From the NCBI RefSeq assembly GCF_000372725.1, contig NW_005198965.1:292185-356184 (forward strand): 64,000 bases of DNA, written 5' to 3'. Source of the stretch: Emiliania huxleyi CCMP1516 (lineage: Eukaryota; Haptophyta; Isochrysidales; Noelaerhabdaceae). The notes under the pieces are model-generated. The model searched no databases. It worked only from the letters and a program-made list of their open reading frames with translations, and was not told the DNA's origin. The position numbers and the translations under genes were made by a program. Positions 23,301 to 33,362 of the stretch are shown here, piece by piece (the first letter of the stretch is position 1; each line of letters starts with the position of its first letter).

Positions 23301-25586
23301 CGATCCTTGCGGATGGCGGTTAAATCGGGCAGGTAGCACGGGAAGGCGTCCTCGCCGAGGGCCGGGTCGGACAGCACGGCGTGCACAAACAGCCCCGGGA
23401 TCCGGCCGAGGAGGACGTGGTTCCCGCTGTGCTCCGAGACGTCCTGCCGCGAGGCGACGAGCTCGAAGTCGGCCTGGATCGCAAACCCGAACCCGGCCGC
23501 CGTGACGGGCAAGTAGGCGAAGACCAGCTCGCCCTCGTCGGACCGGCGCGGCGTCTGGTCGCTGCCGACCGGGAAGGCAAGGCAGACGGTCGTCGTCGCG
23601 GCCGCGGCCGCGGCGCCCGCCCTGTCGGCGTCCGCCTTGTACTTGAGCACGGAGTACGAGTGAAGCCGGAAGTGCTTTCGTGTCTCGCGGACTGCACCCG
23701 AAGCGCTCTGCGCGCTCTCGATGATCGTGCACGTGCACAGCGTGTGGCTGCGCACGCCGATGCCCTTGAGCACGCCGCCAAAGCCGCCCGCCATCGGCTC
23801 GATCTCCTCCGACACTGTCGCGCGCTCGACGCGGTACTCGTGCGAAGAGGGGCCGTCAGGGCGCGACTCCTCCCCTCCGCCGCGGCCGCCCGCCGCCGCG
23901 CCGCCGCTGCTCGACTGCGCCGAACCGCCGCCGCCGGTTGAGACGAGCCGGATCTGCTTGAGGTTCTTGAGGAAGGCGAGGGCGAGCCCGTCGAATTGCA
24001 GGCCGCGCAGCAAGTTCCGCTCCGCCGACGGCGCAAACGGGCAGACGAGCAGCGTGCCGGTGCGGCCGACCGCGCCGCCGCTCCCTGCGCCGCCGACGAG
24101 GCCGCAGAGGAGGGGCCGGAGGCGAGGTGGCACGAAGTCGGCGGGCGCGTCGACCCACGAGGGCACGATGTAGCCAAAGATGCCGCGCGCGACGGTGTCG
24201 AAGCAGAACTGGAACGGCGGAGAGACGAGCATCGGCGCGTCCGAGATCTGAAAGACGGACTTGAAGCCGATGCCCTTGCGGCCAATCTTGCCGCTGCCGG
24301 CCGGCTTGCTCGACTCGCCGACCTGGCACATGGCGTACAGGTCCTTGGGCTGGAAGCCGCGCCTACGAGTTGCGAGCCGGAGCCGCCGTCAGTGGCTTGG
24401 TGGACCTCCCCTCCTATGTACTGATCAGTGTATCGCGGCAACTCACTCGTTGTGCCAGCTGCAGAGAGCCTCATCGCTGCACTCGATGTGCAGCTGCGGC
24501 CGCTCGCCGCTCTCGGCGTCGTACGAGCAGTCGTCCGCGTTCTGGATGATCTCGTATACGATGCGCGCGCGCGCCGAGTAGATCTGGCCCGAGAGCGTCT
24601 TGAGGCTGTTTTCGATCGTCCGCTTGTTTTCGTGCCAGCAAGCCAGCTCACGCGGCGCCATCGACGCCTCGTCCGGCAGCTTGAGCCGCGCGAGCGCCTC
24701 CACACAGCGCCGCCCCCCCGGCAGGTCCTCCCGAGAGAGCACCGCTTGGAACGGAGCCGCGCCCGCCGCGCCAGGCAAAGCAGCGGAGGCGGCCTCAGCC
24801 TCGCCGCTGGCGCCGCCGGCCGCCGCCCCCGCACTGGCGTCTCCCGTCGGCTGCGCGGCGCGCACGAGGGTGCGCAGCTTCTCAAGCTCGTCGCCCTGCC
24901 GCCCGAGGAGGTCGCGGACCTGCCGCGGGAGGCGGAGAGGCGGCACTTGGTGAAGCGGGCACGAATCGTTTAGCTGCGGGGTGCGGCGCGCTGTGCGAGA
25001 AGAGCACGCGACGACACACCTCAAAGTGTTCGTCCCGCAGCGCCGCCAGGTCGTCCGCCGCCTGCTCGCGCTCCTCCGACAGCGCCTCGAGGGCAGCGCG
25101 CGCTTGCCTCAGCTCGAGCAGCACCTCTGCCTTGGAGGCGAGCTCCGCCGCAGCGTCGAGCTCCGCCACCTCGGACCGCAGGCTCTCGATCAGCGCTCCG
25201 GGCGCGATGCCGCCGAGGAAGGTCTTGCGGCCCGAACGGGCCTCCCAGCCGTGCACAGCGGAGATGGCGACGAGCCGCCGCCGCAGCAACTCGCGCGAGC
25301 CGAGCACCTCCTCCCAGCCCATGAACACCTCTGTGCCGACGTGGACTGCGGCGGCCATCCCACCCCGCCGCTGGCTGCGCGGCACTGCGCTACTCGCCTC
25401 TCCCTCCTCGTCCGGCCGAGACGGCTGCGGGCTCGGCCATGACTCGTCGAGGTCCGACTTGTTGCGGCCGCTCTTTTTGAGGAAGCGGTCGCGCTTGCTC
25501 GGGCCGACCAGCTCAGGCTCCTCATCCGCGACCGCGCGCGCCTTCTTCTTGACGGGCTTGGAGCGCTTCTCGCGGCCGGCGTGCAT
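20366..25586 (-). CDS. Large NO VEIN/sacsin-type protein with GHKL ATPase domain
   Basis: Exons are 25586-25020, 24973-24447 and 24362-20366, encoding 1,696 residues. Both introns (46 and 84 nt) are GT-AG, the second with a consensus GTGAGT donor. A coiled coil (about 130-190) precedes an HSP90-like ATP-binding domain. Its N-box is VYEIIQNADD (about 326-335), followed by LCSWHNERGFQPKDLYAMC across the second junction and the Gly-rich lid GRKGIGFKSVFQISDA (about 393-408). Later blocks (FAYLPVTAAGFGFAIQADFE, SRQDVSEHSGNH) fit the sacsin/NOV ATPase module. The rest has no domain I can name, but keeps a hydrophobic core and acidic stretches (DEEEGQATKAGDAASS). Such proteins are thought to act as chaperone-like ATPases. 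The function here is inferred only. Confidence 0.8.
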
Positions 25587-26079
25587 GTGGATGCCTCCGC
25601 GCGCGCGTTAAGAGAGAGGGGCGCTCCCGGCCAAGGCGGCACGAACCAGAAAGAATTTTACGCCGGGCACGCGAAAGAATTCTTAAGTGCAAGCCTCTCT
25701 CACAGCACACTGGCACGACAAGGATTTTCGTTCCGACTCTTTCACAGGGTTTGGATGAGGAGCGCCCCGAAAGGTCTCGGAGGTTAGTGCACCACTAACC
25801 GCCGAAGCGCAAGCGCTTGGAGCAAGAGAACTGCGACGGGTCGGTCTCATACTAGCACCCCACCTCGCGGGCCGATCTTCTGGCCCAGCGAGGCTGCTGC
25901 GGAGCACTTGCGGGCCGGTCTTCTGGCCATTTACTGAGGAAATGGCACTAGATCTTAACACAAGCGGCAAGAAACGTCGGAATCCTCTGCCGGGCCCTCT
26001 CGTGAAAAGAAAGCACGCGTGCGGGGCGTAGGTCCAAAGTGCGGATCGCGCAACGTACACGGGCGTTGTGCAGTCGTCA
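25587..26079. other. Divergent intergenic region
   Basis: It separates the GHKL ATPase (-) and the ankyrin/U-box gene (+). I see an AAGAATTTTACG / CCTCTCTCACAGCACACTGG block (25650-25715) resembling 48066-48112, and short inverted GGTCTTCTGGCC / GGCCGATCTTCTGGCC words near 25870-25930. No gene. Confidence 0.5.
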
Positions 26080-28707
26080 ATGCCGGTTGGCGACTATGTC
26101 GAGCTGCACTCGCTGCCCGAGCCCGCCCTCAACGGCCGCCTGGCGGTCGTCGTCGGAGAGCCCAACGAATCGGGTCGCCTCCCCATTGAGCTGTCGCCCG
26201 GTGCCGATGGCGAGCCCAGAATGTTAGTGGTTGACCCTAGCAGCCTGCAACTCCGGTCCATTACCGAGCTGGCCAAGAGGCTGTCTCCGGAAGATGTCAA
26301 TGACGCGGCTGGGGGAGGAGAGGTGGTGTTGCGGGCGTGGCTCGACAGCGGCGGGAAGGTCAATGCGACCACCGGGAGCGGCGTCTCACTGCTGATGCTC
26401 GCCGCCATGAACGGTCACGAACGGGCTATCGACCTGCTGCTGCAGCACAAAGCGGAGATCAACCTGCAGAGCAGCGACGGCTGGACCGCGCTGATGAACG
26501 CCGCCGGCAACGGCCACCCTGGAATCGTGCTCCACTTGTTGAGGGCGGGCGCGGATACCAAGCTGTGCTGTGAGGACGGCAGGTCCGCGCTGCAGTGTGC
26601 CAAGGAGAAGGGCCACGCAGCGTGCGTCGAGGCCTTCCGGCAGCACATCGCGGAGGAAGTGACTGCGGGCCGGCGCGAGGCGGCGGCGGGCGGCGCGGGC
26701 GGCGCTTCCTCGGGCGAGGCGGCGGCGGGCGGCGCGGGCGGCGCTTCCTCGGGCGAGGCGGCGGCGGGATCGAGGGCTGCGGCCTCCTCGAGCTCAGTGG
26801 GCAGACTTCCCAAAGAGGCGGCGACAGCGGCTGGGCGAGGCGACGAGGCGGCGCTGCTGGCGTGGCTCGACAGCGGCGGGAAGGTCAATGCGACCACCGG
26901 GAGCGGCGTCACCGCGCTGATGAGTGCCGCTGCCAGAGGCAACCGGCGGGTGGTCGATTTGCTGCTTCAGCGCGGCGCGGAGATCAACCTGCAGGACAGC
27001 AGCAAAGGCTACACCGCGCTGATCGTCGCCGCTGGCACCGGCCACGAGCATGTGGTCGACTTGCTGCTGCGGCGCGGCGCGGAGATCAACCTGCAGAGCA
27101 GCGACGGCGTCACCGCGCTGATGCTCGCCGCTGGCACCGGCCACGAGCAGGTGGTAGACTTGCTGCTGCAGCGTGGAGCAGCGATCAACAAGCAGAACAG
27201 CAAAGGCCACACCGCGCTGATATGCGCCGCCAGCTGCAACCATCCCGCCATCATGAGCCGCCTACTGCCCGTCGCTTCTCTGTCGGACGGCAGGTCCGCG
27301 CTGCAGTATGCCAATGCGAAGGGCCACCGCGCGTGCGTCGATGTCGTCCGGAAGCACCTCCTTGAACGAGAAGTGGCGCGGAAGAAGGCGTACGACGACA
27401 TCGTCCGCGCCGCCGTCTCTTCTGTCGGCGAGGGCGGCGCGGGTGGCGCAGAGGGCGGCCTCCCTGACGAGATCGTGCACGCGGTTGCCCAAGGTGACGA
27501 GGCAGCGGTGCTGGCGTGGCTCAGCAGCGGCGGGGACGTCAATGCGACGCAAGTCTTCGGCATCACGCTGCTGATGCTTGCCGCTCGCAGCGGCCACGCG
27601 CAGCTGGTCGGTACCCTGGTGCAGCGCGGCGCGAAGATACAATACCAGAGCAGCATTGGCTTCACCGCGCTGATGGAGGCCGCCGGCAAGGGACATGAGC
27701 AGGTGGTCGAGACGTTGCTGCTACACGACGCGGAGGTCGGTTTGCAGCACAAAAGCGGCAACACCGCGCTGCTGTACGCCGCTAACAGCGGCCACGAGCG
27801 GGTGGTCGACCTGCTGCTGCGGGGCGGCGCGGAGATCAACCATCAGAACAGCAAAGGCAACACCGCGCTGACGGGCGCCGCCATGAGCGGACACGAGCGG
27901 GTGGTCGACATGCTGATGCAGCGCGGGGCAGAGGTCAACAAGCAAGACAGCGTCGGCCAGACCGCGCTGATGTATGCGGCCTACCAAAACCACCCCGCCA
28001 CCATGCTCCGTTTGCTTCGGGCGGGCGCAGACACAGCGTTGCGCACTGCGAGCGGCAAGACCGCGATCCAGCTCGCCAAGAATAGGGGCAACGCCGAGTG
28101 CATGCGCACCTTTGAGGAGCACTTGGCGGCGGTGAAGGCAGAGGCGGAGGCGGTGGCGGAGGCGGAGGCGGCGCGGCATGCCGACGCACTGCTGGCGGAA
28201 GAAGAGGCGGAGGCACAGGCGGCGCAGGCCGATGAGAGCAAGACATCCAAGAAGGGCAAAAAGAAGAAGCAGAAGAAGAAGAAGGGTCAGGGCGCAGCTG
28301 GGCCGTCTCAGGCGCAAGAGGAGGCTGCAGAGGCGGAGGACGAGGACGATACAGTGGCTGCGGCAGAGGAGGTGGAGCTGGCGGCGGCGCTCGAGGAGAG
28401 CGCGAGGCTGGAGGAGAGGCGGGCGGTGGAGGAGCAGGCGCGTGTCGCCGAGCCGCACACGGGCGAGCTGCGCGAGTCGGACGCGTCAGCTGAGCCGCCC
28501 GACGACTTCCTATGCCCCATCACGACGGAGGTCATGGCCGACCCGGTGATGGCGGCCGACGGGCAGTCGTACGAGCGGTCGGCGATCGAGCGCTGGCTCA
28601 CGACCAAGTCGACGAGCCCGCTGACGGGCGAGGCGCTCGAGTACACGGGGCTCTTCCCCAACCACTCGCTCCGCCGGATGATCCGAGCGTGGCAGGAGGC
28701 GCAGTGA
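26080..28707 (+). CDS. Ankyrin-repeat protein with C-terminal U-box, putative E3 ligase
   Basis: An 875-residue single-exon frame from the ATG at 26080. Residues 1-60 form a small beta-rich module (VELHSLPEPALNGRLAVVVG, GRLPIELSPG). Ankyrin repeats follow in three blocks split by linkers: about residues 105-195, 275-420 and 485-680. Typical units are GWTALMNAAGNGHPGIVLHL and GNTALTGAAMSGHERVVDML. A Glu/Ala coiled segment and a Lys-rich stretch (KTSKKGKKKKQKKKKG) lead to a U-box (about 805-872): DDFLCPITTEVMADPVMAAD, GQSYERSAIERWL, SPLTGEALEY, PNHSLRRMIRAW. The U-box predicts E2 binding and ubiquitin transfer; the ankyrins probably select the substrate. Nearly identical DNA at 26335-26385 and 26861-26911 shows recent internal duplication. 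Confidence 0.88.
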   Translation: MPVGDYVELHSLPEPALNGRLAVVVGEPNESGRLPIELSPGADGEPRMLVVDPSSLQLRSITELAKRLSPEDVNDAAGGGEVVLRAWLDSGGKVNATTGSGVSLLMLAAMNGHERAIDLLLQHKAEINLQSSDGWTALMNAAGNGHPGIVLHLLRAGADTKLCCEDGRSALQCAKEKGHAACVEAFRQHIAEEVTAGRREAAAGGAGGASSGEAAAGGAGGASSGEAAAGSRAAASSSSVGRLPKEAATAAGRGDEAALLAWLDSGGKVNATTGSGVTALMSAAARGNRRVVDLLLQRGAEINLQDSSKGYTALIVAAGTGHEHVVDLLLRRGAEINLQSSDGVTALMLAAGTGHEQVVDLLLQRGAAINKQNSKGHTALICAASCNHPAIMSRLLPVASLSDGRSALQYANAKGHRACVDVVRKHLLEREVARKKAYDDIVRAAVSSVGEGGAGGAEGGLPDEIVHAVAQGDEAAVLAWLSSGGDVNATQVFGITLLMLAARSGHAQLVGTLVQRGAKIQYQSSIGFTALMEAAGKGHEQVVETLLLHDAEVGLQHKSGNTALLYAANSGHERVVDLLLRGGAEINHQNSKGNTALTGAAMSGHERVVDMLMQRGAEVNKQDSVGQTALMYAAYQNHPATMLRLLRAGADTALRTASGKTAIQLAKNRGNAECMRTFEEHLAAVKAEAEAVAEAEAARHADALLAEEEAEAQAAQADESKTSKKGKKKKQKKKKGQGAAGPSQAQEEAAEAEDEDDTVAAAEEVELAAALEESARLEERRAVEEQARVAEPHTGELRESDASAEPPDDFLCPITTEVMADPVMAADGQSYERSAIERWLTTKSTSPLTGEALEYTGLFPNHSLRRMIRAWQEAQ

Positions 28708-29154
28708 GACGGAATCGCGCGTGATCAGAGCTGAGTTCGTTTCGCCCCCTCCTTTGTCCTTATCGTGACTGGCTGGGACTGATCTGTGCTAAGGTAGCTG
28801 CTTACTCGAGGGCCGTGCGGTGTTTTTGCGTGACCTGGGCCCGGGGGTGGGCCGATGTGTTTTTGCGTGAAGACGCGAGCTAGAGCTCACCCCGACGCGC
28901 GCGTATAGAGAGGCCGTAATCGCACGATTCGCCTTCCTGCTGGGACCCCCACCCAGTGTTGGGCCACATCTCTCTGACTGTCGTCTCTGACTGTCCGTTC
29001 TCGACTCTGTCTGTGATCGAAACGCTGCCTGTCTGTGTGTTCTCGACTGGATGTGCGTGCATGCTTTCTCTTTGCTCGCCAGTCCCGTGCCTAGCAGGGG
29101 TAGCAGGGCCGGAAACACATAAAAATTCTGGAACAAACAGCGTCTCACAGCCAA
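28708..29154. other. Intergenic region between ankyrin/U-box and SMC genes
   Basis: About 450 bp of mixed sequence containing a repeated GTGTTTTTGCGTGA word (28829 and 28857) and CTGTCTGTGT-type runs. I see no gene and no clear promoter element. Confidence 0.5.
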
Positions 29155-32100
29155 ATGGAGCAGGTCTCCGTCCAGCACTTCCGCTCGTTTGGCGACGAGG
29201 TCAAAATCGGCCTGAAGCCGGGCCTCAACGTCATCGTCGGGCCGAACGGCAGCGGCAAGTCCAACGTCATCGACAGCCTCCTCTTTGCGCTCGCGCAGGA
29301 CTCAGCGGCGCTCAAGACCCGGGCGTGGTCGGACCTCGCTCACCGCGGCCGTCGAGGCCCCCCGATGGTACGCCTGCAGCTCAGCAGCACCGCCGCCGCC
29401 TCCTCTGCCAGCGGCGGTGGCGGCGGCGGCGACAGCCTGACGCTCCTCGCGCGCATACGCGAGGACGGCGCGCGGACTCTCAGCGTCGATGGGCGCGTCG
29501 CGACGCTGCAGCAGGCCCGGGACGCACTCAGCGCTGCGGGCCTCGACACGGACGCGTCCTTCTTCGTGCGGCAGGGCGTCGCGGGAGCCGCCCTCAGCGG
29601 CGCCGAGGTTCCCGCTCGGTGCGATGGCACACGCGGGCCGGGTGTCGCGGTGACGGCTCCTGTGCCGCTCTCTAGGCGGCCAAGATGGTTCTGAGCGCGA
29701 GCGGGGCCTCTCGCTTCAACGCGGCGGCCTCCACCGCGGAGACCAAGCTCGCGAGGGAGCGCGCCACGCTCGAGAGCGTGAGACAGACGCTCGCCACCCT
29801 GGACGCCGCTCGCTCCAAGGAGCGCGCCGCCAGCGAGGCGCTGGCCGAGCTTCGTGCGCTCACGGCGCGGGAGCGCGCGGCGAGCGGCAGGCAGCGCGAG
29901 GAGGTGGGGCGGCTCTGCGGGGCGCTGAAGGCGGAGCGCGACGAGCTCTCCCGCGAGATCGCCGCGGCGGGCGAGGAGGCGAGGCAGGAGGCGGGAGGGG
30001 CCAGCCTCGAGCTGGCGAGCATCGACTCGGACAAGGCGCAGAGCGAGGCGCGGCTCAAGGAGGCGTCGGCGGCGCTGTCGGCGGCGCGCCGCTCGGTCAC
30101 CGCCGCGCGCGACAGCGGCCTCGCCTCGGAGGCCGCCGCCGTGGACGCCGTCGTTCAGCGCGAGGTGTGCGAGGCGGAGCTGCGCTCGCTCCTCGAGGAG
30201 AGCGGCCGCGCCGGCGCCGAGTGCCACGCGACGGCCGTCGCCATCTCGAGGCTGCGCGGAGAGCTGGCCGTCGCCCAGCGGGCGCAGCAAGAGGCCGCTG
30301 CGGGCGAGCGTGGCAGCAGCTCGCCCGCCGTGACGGCGGCCGACGCGGACGAGGCGCGCGGCAGGCACGAGGTGGCTGCCGCAGCCGCAAGGGAGGCGGA
30401 CGGACGGCTGAGTCAGCTGCTCGCGCAGCAGCGAGGTGCGACCACAGAGCTGTCGCGCCAGCGCGAGGCGAGCGCCTCCGCCAAGCGCACCGCCGAGTCG
30501 GCCAGCGCCGCGGAGAGAGACAATGCAACCTCGCGAGAGGTCGCGGTGGAGGTGCGGCGCAGCGCGCTGGCGGAGGCCGAGGCGCGCCTGGCCACCGCCG
30601 AGGAGAAGGCGCACGCCGCACGCAACCGGCTTGCGCAGTACGCGCCGGCCGGCTGCGAGACGCTCTGCTCTGCCGTCGCGCTCGCGGAGGAGGAGCCGCG
30701 GCTGGAAGGCTGCCTCGCAGCGCTGCACTGCATCGCCTCGCACCACCTCGGCGTGCGGCTCGTCGACACCGCCGCCGAGGCGCTCCCGCTGCTCGACGAG
30801 GCGCGACGCCGGGGCGGGCAAGTGCGCGTGTGGCCCCTCGACCGGCTGCGGAGCCGCGACCACTCGGCGGAGCACGCCGCGCTCTCTGCGCGCTTTGGTG
30901 CGCGGGTCGTCGCGCCGCGGGAGCTGCTGCGCTTCCCGGAGCGTGTTGCACCCGCTGTGAGGCAGGCGCTGGGCGGGCACGTCATCGTCGACAGCGACGC
31001 GACGGCCGCCCAGGTCATCGCGTGCTCCACCCTGCCTTGCGTCACGACCGACGGCACCGTGCACGAGCGCGGCCGCGTGTCGGGCGGACACCGCGGCGAG
31101 TCTCGCTCCTTTCGGCTCATGCTCGAGCAGCAACTAGCCTCAGAGGCGGCGCGGCAGGCGTCGGTCGGCGCGGCTGCCGCGCGCGAGGCGCTCACGTCGC
31201 TCGAGGAGGCGCTGGCCGCAGAGGCGCGTGCCTCCTCGAGCGAGGAGTGGGCGGTGAGGCGGCTCGCACAACTGGACGGCCTCGTCGAGGCGTCGCGCTT
31301 CGCGTGCCTCGCGCAGCATGAGCGGGCGGCCGAGGCGGCGGCGCTCTCCGACAGGGCCCGGGCAGCGGCCGCAAGCAACCCGTCTGGCGGCCGGGCGGGC
31401 CGCGAGCCGCAGGACCGGGCGCTCGCGGCGAGGGCGAGGGCGGAGGAGATCGAGGGGCGGTTGCGCGCGGCGGAGCAGCGGCAAGTGGAGCTGCAATCGG
31501 CGGGCCCGCTCGTGCTCGCGGAAGACGAGGCCGCGGAGCTGCGGCTGAGCTCGGAGGGGCACGCCTCGGCACTCGCAGCGTCGCTGCGAGACCTCGAGCG
31601 GCACGAGCACGCCGAGGCGGAGGCGGCGGAGGAGGTCGCTTCGGCGAGCGGGGCGGTGCTCGCGTGCCGGGCCGCTCTCGAGGCGATGCAGGCGCGCCGG
31701 CGACAGGTGGGGCGGGAGGCGCACGCCGCCGAGGCGGCGGCGCGGTCGCGCGCCCTGGTGCTCGAGTCGCGGAGGGAGGCGGCGGGGGCGGCACTCGCGG
31801 AGGGGCTCTCGTTCGCGGCCGAGGCTGCCGAGGCCAGTGATGACAGCTGCGGGAGCGAGGGCGAGGGCGAGGACGCGGGCGTGGGCGAGGGCGACAACGA
31901 CCCAAACGAAGATGCCGCGGAGCCGATGGAGGTGGAGCCGTCCCAGAACGCTGACGGCACCAACGGAGCCGGAAGCAGCGCCGCTGGAGCCAAGCACGGA
32001 TCCAAGTCGGGCCCGGGCAACGGTGGCGGGGCCGCGGCGCGGCTGAGGCGCCTCCTCGACCACAGCCGCGCAGAGGCGCGAACGCGCCAGCGCAGACGCG

Positions 32101-32753
32101 CTGAGATCGAGCAGCAGCACGGCTCGCGCGCGTCGCTGCGGAAGCGGCTCCACGGCACGGCCTCGTCGCGGCTTGCGAGGCTCGAGGAGTGCAAGCGCAA
32201 GGAGGCGGTCACGGCCGCGTCGATCGAGAACTTGCTCAGCGGAATCGAGCAGATGCGCGGCCGCGTGCAGCGCGCCAACGCGGCAGCCTTTGCAAAGATC
32301 CGAGACAAGACGCGCCTCATCTTTGCCGAGGCGGTGCCGGCGATGGAGGTGGACATGGTGTGCGCCGACCCAGCCAACCCCGAGGCGTCGGGCGTGAGGT
32401 TCCTCATCCGCTCGCGCGCCGCGGCCGTCTCCGAGCCGGCGGAGGCGGGAGAGGGCGGCGAGGCGGCTGGAGGCTGGCGCTCGGGGCTGGAGGAGCTGAG
32501 CGGCGGCCAGCGGACGCTGCTCAAGCTCTCCCTCCTGCTGGCCGTGGCGCACCACCGCCCGTCGCTCTTCATCCTGCTCGACGAAGTGGACGCGGCGCTC
32601 GATGAGGCAAACACGATCCGCGTGGCGTCGCTCATCAAGGAGCTCTCGCGCACGACGCAGGTGGTTGCCGTGAGCCACCGCGCGCAGTTCATGCGCTTCG
32701 CGGACCACATCGTGCGCCTCAGCAAGGCGGGTGACATGACGGTCGTCGGCTGA
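29155..32753 (+). CDS. Divergent SMC-family chromosome ATPase
   Basis: Exons 29155-29607 and 29676-32753 join at a 68-nt GT-AG intron to give 1,176 residues. Walker A is GPNGSGKSN (29-37), followed by VIDSLLFALAQ. The coiled-coil arms are Ala/Arg/Glu-rich. The hinge (about 475-640) ends VTTDGTVHERGRVSGGHRGE, matching the SMC 'VTLDGD...G...SGG' hinge end. The C-terminal head has the ABC signature LEELSGGQRTLLKLSLLLAV (about 1090-1108), Walker B FILLDEVDAALDEANT and the switch H-loop VVAVSHRAQFM. The DEVDAALD and LSGGQR wording is closest to SMC2 (condensin), but the N-lobe after RQGV and the last 30 residues are divergent. The paralogue class is unresolved. An acidic insert (GEGEDAGVGEGDNDPNEDAA) lies in the second arm. 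Confidence 0.88.
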
Positions 32754-33362
32754 GCGAGACCGCGCAGCGTCGCGGGTGGACACGCGGGGCACGAGGGCGG
32801 TCTCTGTGGGGAGCGGGAGTGGCGAGGCGGCAATCGGACAGTTGTGCCGCCGGAGGGAGAAGGGATCGACGGGGTGCGCATACTCCATTGACGGTCCACG
32901 CTGCAGTGGCCAAGGCGCAGGACACACACATGGCCCCCCACACAGCACACCACCGGACGGAGCACGGACGGACGGGCGGTCGGTGCCCGGACGGACAGAA
33001 GGAATGTGCTACCCACTGCCCACTCGCATTCATTCAGACCGTCGTGGCAGTCGCGTTGTTCGTCGTGTGTCAGGGCCTCGGTGACCTCGAAACGCTCTTC
33101 AAAAAACTGCACTTTCCTCCACAATCGGGCTAAAGTCCGACAAGCGTCTCGGGGGCACCTCGCCGCGTTCGGTCAAGACCTTATGAAGCGACATCCTTGG
33201 AGCACTTGGAGTGCAGTCGGTAACCTCACATCCAGGGCCGGGGAGCTGAGAAGCGCACCCAGCGGGCCGGATGATGGGGATCCGTGAATCACAAAAACGT
33301 TCGTCCGGGCGCTGCTCTCGTGCGTCCGCGGCACTGCCGGGCGCTGCTCGCAGTGCCAGAGC
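32754..33362. other. Intergenic region with dispersed repeat
   Basis: It contains one copy of the GGGCCGGGGAGCTGAGAAGC dispersed family at about 33190-33290, ending 70 bp before the SIR2-like gene. No gene seen. Confidence 0.6.
33190..33290 (+). repeat. Dispersed repeat (GGGCCGGATGATKGG family)
   Basis: It contains TTGGAGCACTTGGAGTGCAG, TCGGTAACCTCACATCCAGG, GGAGCTGAGAAGCGCACCCA and GCGGGCCGGATGATGGG. A close copy lies at 54840-54935, with inverted divergent copies near 8150-8270 and 48170-48240. Confidence 0.8.
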
